A stretch of DNA of 42,273 nt from Clostridia bacterium UC5.1-1D2 (GCA_001304855.1 BBZN01000037.1:1-42273), one strand, 5' to 3'. Counted from the stretch's first letter, positions 17,521-26,973 are shown. Notes: generated by a model not told the origin, from the sequence alone. Numbers and translations: made by a program.

Positions 17521-19029
17521 ATGAAGAAATTTTATCTGGGGCTTGACCAGGGAACAACAGGAACGACGGCTATGATCTTTGATGAAAACTGGAACAAGAT
17601 TTCCAGAGGATACAAGGAGCACACACAATATTATCCCCAGCCTGGGTGGGTGGAGCACGATCCTACGGAGATTTGGCAGGCGGCGCTGGAAACCATTGAT
17701 ATGGCTGCGAAAACGGCGGGGATCTTGAAGGAAGAGTTAACCTGCATTGGCCTGGATAACCAGGGAGAGACTGTAATGCTGTGGGATAGCATATCTGGAA
17801 TGCCTGTTTATAACGCCATAGTGTGGCAGGACCGCAGGACTGCGCAGATGGCAGGGGAAATCGCCCGTGAGTACGGGGAAATGATACGGGAAAAAACAGG
17901 GCTCATTGTGGACGCCTATTTCAGCGCCACAAAAATCAGATGGATTATGGATCATGTGGAAGGGGTCAGGGAAAAGATAGAGAAGGGGAGAATCATTGCC
18001 GGAACACTGGATACATGGATGATTTGGAAGCTGACCCATGGAAAAGTCTGTGTGACGGATTACTCCACAGCGTCCCGCACAATGCTGCTGAACATACATA
18101 CAGGTCAGTGGGACGACGAGATACTGGAAAAGCTGGGAATACCAAGGAGTATTCTCCCGGAGATCCGTGACAGCGCCCAGCTGTATGGATATACGGATCC
18201 GCTGGACTTTTTCGGCGCCATTATACCGATTTCGGGCACTGTGGTGGACCAGCAGGCCGCCCTTTTCGGCCAGGCCTGCTTTAAGAGGGGAGCAGTAAAG
18301 ACCACGTACGGCACCGGCTGTTTTATGCTGATGAATACAGGAGATAAGCCTGTATATTCAGAAAACGGCCTCCTCACTACAGTGGGCTGGGGGATTGATA
18401 AGGGAAAAATCACATTTGCCCTGGACGCGGGAATCTACATTGCCGGCGCAGCGGTACAGTGGCTGCGGGACAAACTGAAAATCATAGAGCACGCATCGGA
18501 TACGGAACTTATGGCCAAATCAGTTCCTGATACGGCGGGAGTTTACTTTGTGCCTGCATTTTCCGGCCTGGCGGCCCCCCACTGGGATCAATATGCCAGA
18601 GGGACCCTTGTAGGCATAACAGGCGGAACGGAGAAAGAGCACATTGTCAGGGCCGCTCTTGAAAGTATGGCGTACCAGGTGAAAGACAATCTGGATGTGC
18701 TGGAAAGGGATTCCGGCATTCCCATTGAGGTGATGAGAGTAGACGGAGGCGCTTCTGTCAATGAATTCCTGATGCAGTTCCAGGCAGATATTCTGGGGAT
18801 CCCCGTTGAGGTTCCCGTTATAACGGATACGACTGCTTTGGGGGCGGCTTATCTGGCGGCATATGGTATAGGGGAGTTCCAAAACATCTCCGAGCTAGAA
18901 CAGAACTGGAAGCTGGATAAGAGATACGAACCGAAAATGGATAAGGAAACCAGGGAACGGCTGCTCTATGAGTGGCACCGGGCTGTGGAGCGTTCCAAAG
19001 AGTGGATAGAGGTTCCCGGCGTACATTAA
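17521..19029 (+). CDS. glpK: Glycerol kinase-like FGGY kinase with an altered substrate site
   Basis: 502 residues from the ATG at 17521, chosen because family members start MKKFYLGLDQGTTGTTAMIF and GGGAGG lies 7 bp upstream. The family role is ATP-dependent phosphorylation of glycerol to glycerol 3-phosphate. Motifs: LDQGTTGTT, VWQDRRTAQ, TDYSTASRTML, VDQQAALFGQ (Asp 243) and TYGTGCFMLMNTG. The usual NQRET motif reads NQGET (residues 80-84), so the Arg that contacts glycerol in E. coli (Arg83) is Gly here, while the Glu, Tyr 133 and Asp 243 are kept. It heads an operon with two flavoprotein genes and DUF1667, which favours glycerol or a related polyol. No frameshift. Confidence 0.85.
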   Translation: MKKFYLGLDQGTTGTTAMIFDENWNKISRGYKEHTQYYPQPGWVEHDPTEIWQAALETIDMAAKTAGILKEELTCIGLDNQGETVMLWDSISGMPVYNAIVWQDRRTAQMAGEIAREYGEMIREKTGLIVDAYFSATKIRWIMDHVEGVREKIEKGRIIAGTLDTWMIWKLTHGKVCVTDYSTASRTMLLNIHTGQWDDEILEKLGIPRSILPEIRDSAQLYGYTDPLDFFGAIIPISGTVVDQQAALFGQACFKRGAVKTTYGTGCFMLMNTGDKPVYSENGLLTTVGWGIDKGKITFALDAGIYIAGAAVQWLRDKLKIIEHASDTELMAKSVPDTAGVYFVPAFSGLAAPHWDQYARGTLVGITGGTEKEHIVRAALESMAYQVKDNLDVLERDSGIPIEVMRVDGGASVNEFLMQFQADILGIPVEVPVITDTTALGAAYLAAYGIGEFQNISELEQNWKLDKRYEPKMDKETRERLLYEWHRAVERSKEWIEVPGVH

Positions 19030-19050
19030 AAAATAGAGGAGGACAGAAAC

Positions 19051-20490
19051 ATGATGAAAACAGATGTGGTTGTAGTTGGGGCCGGAGCAGTGGGATGCGC
19101 CATTGCAAGAGAATTATCAAAATATCAGGTAGATGTACTGGTGGTGGACAAAAATGAGGATGTGGGCGGGGATGCGTCCAAGTCCAACAGTGCAATCATA
19201 CATACCGGATACGACGCCTCTCCGGGTACGCTGGAATCCCAGCTGGTAGTAGCTGCAAATCCCATGTATCCGGAGCTGGTGAAGGATCTGGATATACCGT
19301 TTGAGCAGACAGGAGCCATCCTTCCGGCCATTACACAGGAGCAGTTTGAGCAGCTGCCTGCAATTAAGGAAAAAGCCTTTAAAAACAGAGTCTATGACAT
19401 TGAATATCTGACAAAAGAACAGATTACAGCCATGGAGCCCAACATAAATCCCGAGGTAAAGGGCGGGCTTTATATTCCCAGAGAAAGTATCATCGACCCC
19501 TTTATCCTGGTTCAGGCCCTGGCGGAAAATGCAAATGAAAACGGCGTGGATTTTCTGTTAAATACCAGGGTTACCGGCATTGGGACGGAGAACGGAAAGG
19601 TAAAGACTGTGGAAACTACGGCGGGAACCATTGAGACGAACTATGTTATCAACGCCGCGGCCCTTTACTGTGACGAGATAGCGGCTATGGTAGGTAAGGC
19701 CGATTATAAAGTAGTAGCCAGAAGAGGACAGTTCTATATTCTTGATAAGAATACGTCCTGCAAGGTAAATCACATTGTACTGCCGATCCCCACAAAGATA
19801 ACCAAGGGAAAGCTTATGTGTCCCACAATACACGGAAATATGCTGGTAGGGCCTACTGCGGAGGATTTGGACAACAAGACAGATAAATCCGTTACCACCG
19901 AGGGTTTGGAAAGTATTGTCAGGGATGTGCAGAGGCTGGTGCCAAATGTAAATATCAGGGATACCATAACCCAGTACAGCGGCCTGCGCCCCAACCGCAA
20001 CCCGGAAGGCCTCCATGTGGATATGTATGAGGATCTGGAAGGCTATGTAAATTTGTCGGGAGTCCGCTCCACGGGTCTGACCCTCTCTGTATCCATGGGC
20101 GTGTATGTGGCCCAGTTATTGAAAGAACATGGGTTTAACCTTGCCTACAAGGAGAATTTTAAAAAGACCAGAAGGGGTATCCGCATATTCCATGAGATGA
20201 CTGCCGGACAGCAGGAGGAGATTATAAAGGAAAACCCAAAATATGGAAATGTTATCTGCAGGTGTGAGACGATTACAGAAGGAGAAATCCTGGACGCCAT
20301 CCACAGGCCTTTGGGGGCCAGGAGCATGGACGCTGTAAAGCGCAGGGTGAGAGCCGGAATGGGAAGATGCCAGGGGGGATTCTGCGGTCCTAAAGTTATT
20401 GAGATATTGTCAAGGGAACTGAACCTTCCTGTGGAGGATGTAAATAAGAATGTGGCCGGTTCTTACATGGTTACAGGAAAAATGAGATAG
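19051..20490 (+). CDS. FAD-dependent dehydrogenase with C-terminal BFD-type [2Fe-2S] domain, GlpA-like
   Basis: 479 residues, unbroken. Residues 4-35 form the FAD-binding fold [20 protein letters not shown] followed by VVDKNEDVGGDASKSNSAI, as in glycerol-3-phosphate dehydrogenase/DAO enzymes. The C-terminus has the bacterioferritin-associated ferredoxin-like cysteine set CRCET (around residue 410) and CQGGFC (about 445). This arrangement is known in anaerobic glycerol-3-phosphate dehydrogenase chains of Firmicutes. It sits 21 bp after glpK behind GAGGAGGA and before the partner flavoprotein, so it most likely oxidises the kinase product. Confidence 0.88.
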   Translation: MMKTDVVVVGAGAVGCAIARELSKYQVDVLVVDKNEDVGGDASKSNSAIIHTGYDASPGTLESQLVVAANPMYPELVKDLDIPFEQTGAILPAITQEQFEQLPAIKEKAFKNRVYDIEYLTKEQITAMEPNINPEVKGGLYIPRESIIDPFILVQALAENANENGVDFLLNTRVTGIGTENGKVKTVETTAGTIETNYVINAAALYCDEIAAMVGKADYKVVARRGQFYILDKNTSCKVNHIVLPIPTKITKGKLMCPTIHGNMLVGPTAEDLDNKTDKSVTTEGLESIVRDVQRLVPNVNIRDTITQYSGLRPNRNPEGLHVDMYEDLEGYVNLSGVRSTGLTLSVSMGVYVAQLLKEHGFNLAYKENFKKTRRGIRIFHEMTAGQQEEIIKENPKYGNVICRCETITEGEILDAIHRPLGARSMDAVKRRVRAGMGRCQGGFCGPKVIEILSRELNLPVEDVNKNVAGSYMVTGKMR

Positions 20491-20505
20491 AAGGGAGAGA
20501 GCAGA

Positions 20506-21758
20506 ATGTACGAAGTGAAATGTGATGTTGCAATCATAGGCGGAGGACCCGCAGGGCTTTCCGCAGCCGTGGCCGCAAAAAAGAAGGCGCGGAAAAAGTA
20601 CTGATTATTGAGCGGGATGAACGTATTGGAGGAATCCTTTTGCAGTGTATCCATCCCGGATTTGGTCTTTCCTATTTTAATAAAGAGCTGACAGGGCCGG
20701 AATATGCGGGCAGGTTTGCCAAAGAGGCCCTGGAGCTTGGGACAGAGGTAATGCTGAACTCCATGGTGCTGGAGGTAAACGGGGCGGCCAATGAAATTAT
20801 CTGTATAAACAGGGAGTACGGCATGACCAGAGTTACAGCCAAAAGTATTGTGCTGGCGATGGGGTGCAGGGAGAGAACCAGGGCTAATATACAGATTCCC
20901 GGAACAAGACCGGCGGGAATCTATACCGCCGGCTCCGCCCAGAGGCTTGTGAACCGGCAGAACACCATGGTAGGTAAGAATGTGGTAATTCTGGGTTCCG
21001 GTGATATAGGAATGATCATGGCCAGAAGAATGAGCCTGGAGGGCGCAAAGGTGCTGGCTGTGGTTGAGATTATGGATTATCTTGCAGGACTTACCAGAAA
21101 TAAGGTACAGTGTCTGGACGATTTTAATATTCCTCTGAAGCTTAAGCATACGATTACACGGATTACAGGTAACGAGAGGGTGGAGGGCGTCTATATCGCC
21201 CAGGTGGATGAGAACAAAAAGCCTATAATAGAGACGGAGGAATACCTTCAGTGCGACACGCTTCTGCTGTCCGTGGGACTGATTCCTGAAAATGAGCTGA
21301 CCAGAAAGGCCGAAATAACCATATCGGGAATAACCAGCGGCCCTGAGGTCAACCAGTATATGCAGACCTCGGCGCCCTCCGTATTTGCCTGCGGAAATGT
21401 GGTCCATGTAAATGACCTGGTGGACAATGTTACAGTGGAAAGTATGGCTGCAGGAAAGTATGCGGCTCTCTATGGGGCCGGAAAGCTGGAACAAAAGGAT
21501 GAGGTGAGAACGGTAACAGGTTCTAATGTGAGATATATCTGTCCCCAGCGGATTATGCCCTGTGACGAGGGAAAGGCAAAGCTGTTCTTCCGCGTCCTGG
21601 CTCCTGATTTGGACGTGAGAATCGAAGCGAGATCCGGTGGAAAGGTGATTGCATCCAAAAAGGAGCGGAGAGTAAATCCAGGTGAGATGTGCAGCATACA
21701 GATTCCGCTGTCCGAATTAAATTCCGATATAGTGGTAGATGTGATAAAGGAGGTATAA
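20506..21758 (+). CDS. FAD-dependent pyridine-nucleotide-disulphide-type oxidoreductase (one apparent frameshift)
   Basis: Starts MYEVKCDVAIIGGGPAGLSAA, an FAD-binding GxGxxG fold that is cut by a missing A in the run at 20577-20582. The corrected join reads AAVAAKKEGAEKVLIIERDE. The second nucleotide-binding motif, VVILGSGDIGMIMARRM, follows near residue 165, and the FAD-contact motif SVFACGNVVHVNDL near residue 300. About 418 residues. Together with the GlpA-like protein and the DUF1667 protein it forms the usual three-part redox unit downstream of clostridial glpK; electrons probably pass from the substrate flavin to this subunit. The start has AGGGAGAG just upstream. Confidence 0.87.
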
Positions 21759-21760
21759 CT

Positions 21761-22168
21761 GTGAAGAAAGAGATAATTTGTACCGTGTGTCCGTTGGGAT
21801 GCCGCATTTTAGCGGAGGGAACCCGGGAAGGCATTACTTCTATCGAAGGGTTTACATGCGCCAGAGGCAAGGAGTATGGAAGCCAGGAATTTCTCCATCC
21901 TGTAAGGATTCTCACAAGCACTGTAAAAGCGGATGGCGAGGACCGTCTGATACCGGTCAGATCCGACCGGCCTGTTCCCAGGGAACTGCTTATGGACTGT
22001 ATGGCTGTGATCCGCAGCACAGTTGTCAAAATCCCGGTGAATACATATGATATAATCATACCAAATATATGCGGCTGCGGCGCCAATATAGTTGCAACGG
22101 CAGACGCGTGCCCGACGGCTTCTGCACCTGGGCATGGGCGGATATTTTCAAGGATATTATCTTTGTGA
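21761..22168 (+). CDS. DUF1667 protein, 3' end apparently replaced
   Basis: Start is GTG 21761, 3 bp after the previous stop and behind AAGGAGG. The family cysteines are present: CTVCPLGC near residue 8 and CARGKEYG near 33. The body, HPVRILTSTVKADG and RPVPRELLMDCMAVIRST, is typical. DUF1667 proteins normally end just after a sequence like ICGCGANIVATAD (about residue 113). Here the frame runs on 23 codons into unrelated sequence, and another gene's tail appears at once in a different frame. The last ~60 bp are therefore probably not native. Proposed role: an iron-sulphur or structural partner of the two flavoproteins. Confidence 0.8.
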   Translation: MKKEIICTVCPLGCRILAEGTREGITSIEGFTCARGKEYGSQEFLHPVRILTSTVKADGEDRLIPVRSDRPVPRELLMDCMAVIRSTVVKIPVNTYDIIIPNICGCGANIVATADACPTASAPGHGRIFSRILSL

Positions 22169-22274
22169 GAAATCATATGGAGTGTATCGGGACAAAGGGC
22201 AGAAAGTCCCAGATAGCATCCTGTACAGACGGCTTCAGGCCGGTAGTGTTTTGATTGAGCCTTACGGGGAGTAA
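22100..22274 (+). pseudogene. C-terminal fragment of a TIGR04076-like protein
   Basis: In the frame starting near 22093 the translation reads VPDGFCTWAWADIFKDIIF, later SCTDGFRPVVF, which I recognise as the end of TIGR04076 family proteins (typical GFC...W... and DGxRPVxFKIE motifs). One T missing at 22249-22252 would extend the end to IEPYGE and a stop at 22274. The first half of such a protein and a start codon are absent: the sequence upstream is the DUF1667 gene. Either a deletion has fused two genes or this is an assembly join. The family identity is from memory. Confidence 0.45.
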
Positions 22275-22305
22275 GGCGGGATTTACAGGCAGATGGAAAC
22301 AAAGT

Positions 22306-22333
22306 AAAAAAGGGAGGGGATCCTCTCTTTTTT
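22306..22333. terminator. Terminator of the glpK operon
   Basis: AAAAAAGGGAGG (22306-22317) pairs with CCTCTCTTTTTT (22322-22333) with one G-T pair and a short loop. The following T-run completes it. The next 270 bp (22334-22604) contain no convincing gene; a 34-codon ORF at 22394-22498 lacks a ribosome site. Confidence 0.85.
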
Positions 22334-22522
22334 GCTCCACGGAATAATTTATAAATAATTGTTCAGGTATAGAACCGGGAAACAGAGATAAAAATGGCGG
22401 GTTATAGAGTTAAAAACAGGGGATATTCCCACAGCTTTAAGACGGATATACAGGCAGGGGGGACAGGAGAATTTATAAACTTAGATGGAAAAACTTAAGG
22501 GTATACATAAAAATTTAACTTA

Positions 22523-22531
22523 TGTTATACT
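22523..22531 (+). promoter_or_regulatory. Possible extended -10 promoter of holB
   Basis: TGTTATACT fits an extended -10 motif about 73 bp before the holB start. No convincing -35 box was found. Confidence 0.4.
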
Positions 22532-22604
22532 AACTTCGTATATTTGAACGCGCCGTACCGTCTTTTTACATGGCTCCGGCGCCGCAGCAAGGGGGATTGC
22601 CAGG

Positions 22605-23593
22605 ATGCCGGGATTTGACAAAATAGTAGGCCACGAGCAGATAAAGGAGCATTTTCGGAATGCAGTGCAGACAGGGAAGGTTTCCCACGCATATATTCTC
22701 AGCGGTGAGGCTGGAATGGGAAGAAAATCCCTGGCAAGCGCCTTTGCCCTCAGCTTGCTGTGCGAAAAGGGGATGGCCGAGCCGTGTATGCAGTGCCATG
22801 CCTGCAGGCAGGCGTTATCAGGAAACCACCCGGATCTGATCTATGTGACCCATGAAAAGCCTGCAAGTATCGGCGTGGATGATATCAGAGAGCAGATCAA
22901 TGATACCATTATGGTGCGTCCATACAGCAGCTATTATAAGATTTACATTGTGGACGAGGCTGAAAAGATGACGGTGCAGGCCCAGAATGCACTTTTAAAG
23001 ACCATAGAGGAGCCCCCCTCCTACGGGGTGATTCTGCTTCTTACCACTAACCCGGAGGGGTTTCTCCCTACCATACTGTCCAGATGCGTCCAGCTGAAGC
23101 TGAAGCCTCTTAAGGATGAGGTGGTGAAGGAGTATCTCATTCAGTCTCTGGGCGTAGAGGAGAGTCAGGCTGAGATTTATGCGGCTTTTGCCAGGGGAAA
23201 TCTGGGAAAAGCCATTCATTTGGCGGACTCGGAAGAATTTAAGCAGATGTACCATGAGATTCTTCATCTGCTGAAGCACTTGAAGGATACGGATATATCG
23301 GAGCTTCTGGATTATATCCGCAAGCTGAAGGATGAAAAGATGGATATCTACGGGTGCCTGGATTTTATGCAGATGTGGTACAGAGATGTGCTGATGTATA
23401 AAACGACCAAGGACATAAACCTGCTGATATTCAAGGATGAGTTTTCTTCTATTAAAAGTATGAGCACACTCAGCGGATACGACGGGCTGGAGCGGATACT
23501 CGTGGCCATCGATAAGGCCAGGGTGAGGCTGGACGCAATGTAAATATGGAACTGGTTATGGAGCTGATGCTTTTGACTATGAAGGAAAACTAG
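22605..23593 (+). CDS. holB: DNA polymerase III subunit delta' (one apparent frameshift)
   Basis: Clamp-loader subunit in DNA replication. The AAA+ region starts FDKIVGHEQIKEHFRNAV, with the degenerate P-loop GEAGMGRKSLA, a zinc-binding set C...CMQCHAC, and Walker B IVDEAEKMTVQAQNALLKTIEEP followed by sensor sequence LLTTNPEGFLPTILSRC. An A is missing at 23537-23538; the corrected end continues DANVNMELVMELMLL to the stop at 23591-23593, about 330 residues. It starts the block holB, ricT, trmN6, rsmI, which is widely conserved in Firmicutes. Confidence 0.93.
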
Positions 23594-23749
23594 AAGCAGC
23601 CGCGCCTGTGGACAGGCGGATACGCACATGAGATGGATAGATGGCTTTTACAGGCAGAATACGCTGCCGTGAGCCCGAGACTTGCAGCTGTAAAGACGGG
23701 CCGCAGGAGGAAGGGCGGGTAAAGAAGCCGCATGAGAAGGAGATTAAAG

Positions 23750-24679
23750 ATGACGACAGTGATTGGAGTGCGCTTTCGCACCGCAGGAAAGATTTATTAT
23801 TTTGACCCGGCAGGCCGGAAGATTAAGACCGGGGACCATGTGATTGTGGAGACGGCCAGAGGTATAGAATATGGATATGTGGTTCTTGGCAACCGTGAAG
23901 TGGATGAATCCAAGGTAGTTCCGCCCTTAAAGCCGGTTATCCGTATGGCTACGGCTGAGGACGAGGGAGTGGAGGCCAGGAATAAGGAAAAGGAAAAGGA
24001 CGCATTCAAAATCTGCCAGGAGAAAATAAAGAAACATAACCTGGAGATGAAACTGATTGATGCTGAATATACATTTGATAACAATAAGGTGCTTTTTTAT
24101 TTTACCGCAGACGGGCGGATCGACTTCCGTGAGCTGGTCAAGGATTTGGCCAGTGTTTTTAAGACCAGAATTGAATTACGCCAGGTTGGGGTCAGGGATG
24201 AGACAAAGATTATGGGAGGCATCGGTATCTGCGGAAGAGCGCTGTGCTGCCACTCCTATCTGTCGGAGTTCATTCCTGTGTCCATCAAGATGGCCAAGGA
24301 GCAGAATCTTTCCCTGAACCCCACCAAGATATCCGGCGTCTGCGGAAGGCTTATGTGCTGCTTAAAGAACGAGGAGGAGACTTACGAAGTTCTCAACAGC
24401 AGGCTTCCCAATGTAGGTGATTATGTGACCACTAACGACGGCTTAAAGGGGGAGGTTCACAGTGTGAATGTGCTCCGCCAGATGGTAAAGGTCATTGTGA
24501 TTGTGGACAAGGATGAAAAGGAAATCCGTGAGTACAAGGTGGAACAGCTTCGTTTCAAACCCAGAAAGAAAAAGGGCAAGGGCGGGGACAAGGAAAAACT
24601 GGCGGCTGAGGAAGCGGCGCTGAAGGAGCTGGAAGCTTTGGAGAAAAGGGAAGGAAAGTCGAAGCTGGATGATAACTAG
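23750..24679 (+). CDS. ricT: RicT/YaaT, PSP1-domain protein
   Basis: 309 residues from ATG 23750, chosen because AAGGAG lies just upstream; an in-frame start at 23732 has no such site. In Bacillus, RicT (YaaT) works with RicA and RicF in RNA maturation, sporulation and biofilm control. The PSP1 core has DHVIVETARGIEYG and FTADGRIDFRELVKDLA. The cysteine groups GICGRALCCHSYL and GVCGRLMCCLKNE bind an iron-sulphur cluster in the known family. The C-terminus is a highly charged Lys/Glu tail. No frameshift. It lies between holB and trmN6. Confidence 0.92.
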   Translation: MTTVIGVRFRTAGKIYYFDPAGRKIKTGDHVIVETARGIEYGYVVLGNREVDESKVVPPLKPVIRMATAEDEGVEARNKEKEKDAFKICQEKIKKHNLEMKLIDAEYTFDNNKVLFYFTADGRIDFRELVKDLASVFKTRIELRQVGVRDETKIMGGIGICGRALCCHSYLSEFIPVSIKMAKEQNLSLNPTKISGVCGRLMCCLKNEEETYEVLNSRLPNVGDYVTTNDGLKGEVHSVNVLRQMVKVIVIVDKDEKEIREYKVEQLRFKPRKKKGKGGDKEKLAAEEAALKELEALEKREGKSKLDDN

Positions 24680-25491
24680 GAAGTCGGTGGATATAGGGGA
24701 AGGGGGCGCCGGGGCTGAGGAGAAGGCGCTCCGGGAGGCAGCGGGGCTCAGGCCGGGCCTGTGTCTTTAGGCGGCGATGAGCGGATCGACGACCTGCAGA
24801 GGAACCATTACGGAATCATTCAGAAAAAGGGAGCGTTCTGCTTTGGCATGGATGCGGTGCTTTTGTCCGGATTTGCAGTGGTGAAGAGAGGGGAGCAGGT
24901 TCTGGATCTGGGCACAGGTACAGGGATTATCCCTATTCTTCTCACAGCCAAGACGGAGGGAAGGCATTTTACAGGTCTGGAGATTCAGGAGGAGTCTGCG
25001 GATATGGCCAGGCGCAGTGTGGCTTATAATCATCTGGAGGAGAAAGTGGAGATTGTCACAGGAGATATTAAGGAGGCCGGCAAGCTCTTTGGGCCGGCCT
25101 CTTTTGATGTAGTCACCTCCAATCCGCCCTATATGAAAGAGACTCACGGACTTAAGAATCCGGGGGACGCCAAGGCCATTGCCCGCCATGAGGTGCTGTG
25201 CACCCTGGAGGACGTGGTCCGGGAGGGAACCAGGGTGTTAAAGCCCGGGGGACGGTTTTATATGGTTCACAGACCCAGGCGGCTGATCGAGATTATACAG
25301 ACGATGAAGAGCCATGGGCTGGAGCCCAAACGGATGAAGCTGGTACATCCCTACAGGGACAGGGAGGCCAACATGGTTCTCATCGAGGCGGTCCGGGGAG
25401 GCGGCCCCCTTCTCAAGGTGGAAGCCCGGTGATTGTCTTTGACGGCCCGGGGGAGTACTCGGAGGAGATCCGGACGACCTACGGCTATTAA
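24669..25491 (+). CDS. trmN6: tRNA1(Val) (adenine-37-N6)-methyltransferase-like protein (two apparent frameshifts)
   Basis: SAM-dependent N6-adenine methyltransferase for tRNA. Motif I is LDLGTGTGIIPIL, and motif IV NPPY is in VVTSNPPYMKE. The conserved opening ERIDDLQRNHYGIIQKKGAFCFGMDAVLLS is clear. One T appears missing at 24766-24768: with it restored the reading frame opens back to ATG 24669, which overlaps the ricT stop; otherwise the first start is GTG 24761. A C is missing at 25424-25426; restored, the protein ends EYSEEIRTTYGY at 25491, as family members do. The exact 5' end is the least certain part. Confidence 0.85.
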
Positions 25492-25528
25492 ACAGAGGCA
25501 AAACAGTCAGTGAAAGGAAGGGCGGTTT

Positions 25529-26378
25529 ATGGCGGGAAAACTGTATTTATGTGCAACGCCCATTGGGAATCTGGAGGATATAACCCTGCGGGTTCTCAGG
25601 ACATTAAAGGAAGTGGACTTGATAGCGGCAGAGGATACCCGGCACAGTATCAAGCTTCTGAACCATTTTGAGATTAAGACTCCCATGACCAGCTACCATG
25701 AATATAACAAAGTAGAGAAGGCCAGGTATCTGGTGGGACAGCTGGAGGCAGGGGTTAACATTGCTCTTATAACAGACGCGGGGACTCCCGGAATATCGGA
25801 TCCCGGGGAGGAGCTGGTGCGTCAGTGCTATAAAGCCGGAGTTGAAGTTACCTCCCTTCCGGGGCCTGCTGCCTGTATCACGGCTCTTACGCTGTCGGGT
25901 CTTTCCACAAGAAGGTTTTGTTTTGAGGCGTTTCTCCCCAGTGAAAAAAGTGACAGGAGGGAACGGCAGCGGATCCTGAAGGAGCTGGAATCTGAAACCA
26001 GGACGATGATCGTGTATGAGGCTCCCCATCATCTGATTAAGACTGAAGGACCTTTACGGGGCTTTGGGGGATCGGAGAATTACCGTCTGCAGGGAGCTGA
26101 CCAAAAAGTATGAGGAAGCTTATCAGACTACCTTTCAGGAGGCTCTTGCGTTTTATGAGACAAGGGAGCCAAAAGGCGAGTGCGCTATAGTAATAGAAGG
26201 AAGGGATCCTGGGGATGTAAAAAAAGAAGAGATAGAAACCTGGGAGCAGATGAGCCTGGAGGAGCATATGGAGCAATACCTTTCCCAGGGACAGGATAAG
26301 AAGGAGGCCATGAAATCCGTGGCTAAGGACAGGGGGATCAGTAAGCGGGACGTCTACCGCCGCCTGCTGACGGACTAA
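25529..26378 (+). CDS. rsmI: 16S rRNA (cytidine 1402-2'-O)-methyltransferase (one apparent frameshift)
   Basis: Methylates the 2'-OH of C1402 in 16S rRNA, near the decoding centre. The tetrapyrrole-methylase-like fold starts GKLYLCATPIGNLEDITLRVL; AAEDTRHSIKLL and ITDAGTPGISDPGEELV are the family motifs. The frame breaks near 26043-26044 where CT (of a CTCT) seems to be lost, a two-base event; the other frame continues LGDRRITVCRELTKKYEEAY. The end carries the KKEAMKSVAKDRGISKRDVYRRL helix found in RsmI. About 283 residues. It ends at a strong terminator. Confidence 0.93.
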
Positions 26379-26384
26379 AATAAC

Positions 26385-26417
26385 AGAAGAAACCTGCGGA
26401 ATCCGCAGGTTTCTTCT
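26385..26417. terminator. Bidirectional terminator between rsmI and the AbrB-type gene
   Basis: AGAAGAAACCTGCGGA (26385-26400) and its reverse complement TCCGCAGGTTTCTTCT (26402-26417) form a perfect 16-bp palindrome with a 1-base centre, closing with about a 5-nt loop. It serves the convergent rsmI and abrB genes. Confidence 0.85.
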
Positions 26418-26430
26418 ATGTACACTTGGA

Positions 26431-26694
26431 CTATTCGCTTACATTTAATCCGGCCAGCTTGGCCAATGCAATTACGGACTTCCTGGATATTTTCTTACCT
26501 TCATAATCCAACAAATCCTCGGTGCTGCCGGTAAAGATATCGGCACATTCTGCTTTTTTAAGGATGATACAGTCATCCTGAACGGTAATCTCCAGACCGT
26601 CCTTCACATCTAAATCAAGGCTTCGCCTCAATTCGATGGGAAGGGTGATACGGCCGAGCTCATCCAGCTTACGAATAACACCAGTTGTCTTCAT
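26431..26694 (-). CDS. AbrB/MazE/SpoVT family DNA-binding protein
   Basis: 87 residues. The SpoVT-AbrB swapped-hairpin domain occupies the first half: TGVIRKLDELGRITLPIELRR is the classical signature, followed by DGLEITVQDDCIILKK. The C-terminal half (YEGKKISRKSVIALAKLAGL) is helical and may oligomerise. Members control transition-state and sporulation genes. A GGGGGTG ribosome site precedes the ATG. It diverges from the fatty-acid operon by 280 bp; a role there is speculation. Confidence 0.88.
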   Translation of the reverse strand: MKTTGVIRKLDELGRITLPIELRRSLDLDVKDGLEITVQDDCIILKKAECADIFTGSTEDLLDYEGKKISRKSVIALAKLAGLNVSE

Positions 26695-26852
26695 TTGTTA
26701 CACCCCCTTTTGAATGGAATGCCCTCTCTAACAATTTTAACTTAACAAATTTTAGCAGCAAAGTCAATAATGCCAAAATACGGAATTGGTAAGAAATGGC
26801 AAATGGGAGTAAAGATAGAAAAAGAGACGCAAAATTGGGCGAAAAATATTTC

Positions 26853-26881
26853 TTGACAAATACGTGACTATCTTGTAGTAT
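26853..26881 (+). promoter_or_regulatory. Promoter of the fatty-acid operon
   Basis: TTGACA (26853-26858) is perfect, and TAGTAT (26876-26881) lies at 17-bp spacing. It lies about 90 bp before fabH and is the only clear promoter for the ~10.7-kb operon. Confidence 0.75.
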
Positions 26882-26900
26882 TACTTTGATGTTCAAAGTA
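26882..26900. promoter_or_regulatory. FabT-like operator over the fabH transcription start
   Basis: TACTTTGA-TGT-TCAAAGTA is a perfect 8+8 palindrome with a 3-bp centre, directly after the -10 box. It has the same layout as the site of FabT, a MarR-type regulator of fatty-acid synthesis in streptococci (TTTGA, 3 bp, TCAAA, as I recall it). A repressor bound here would block transcription. No MarR-type gene is adjacent. Confidence 0.65.
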
Positions 26901-26973
26901 TTTGCCAAAAGGAAACAAAAAGGAAGGCGTGAGTCCGCTGATTGCCGGATGGATTCGGGACAGGTAAAGAGGA

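Noticed and set aside
22394..22498. A 34-codon ORF before holB
   Set aside because: No ribosome site, no recognised family; kept only as a remark in the terminator entry.
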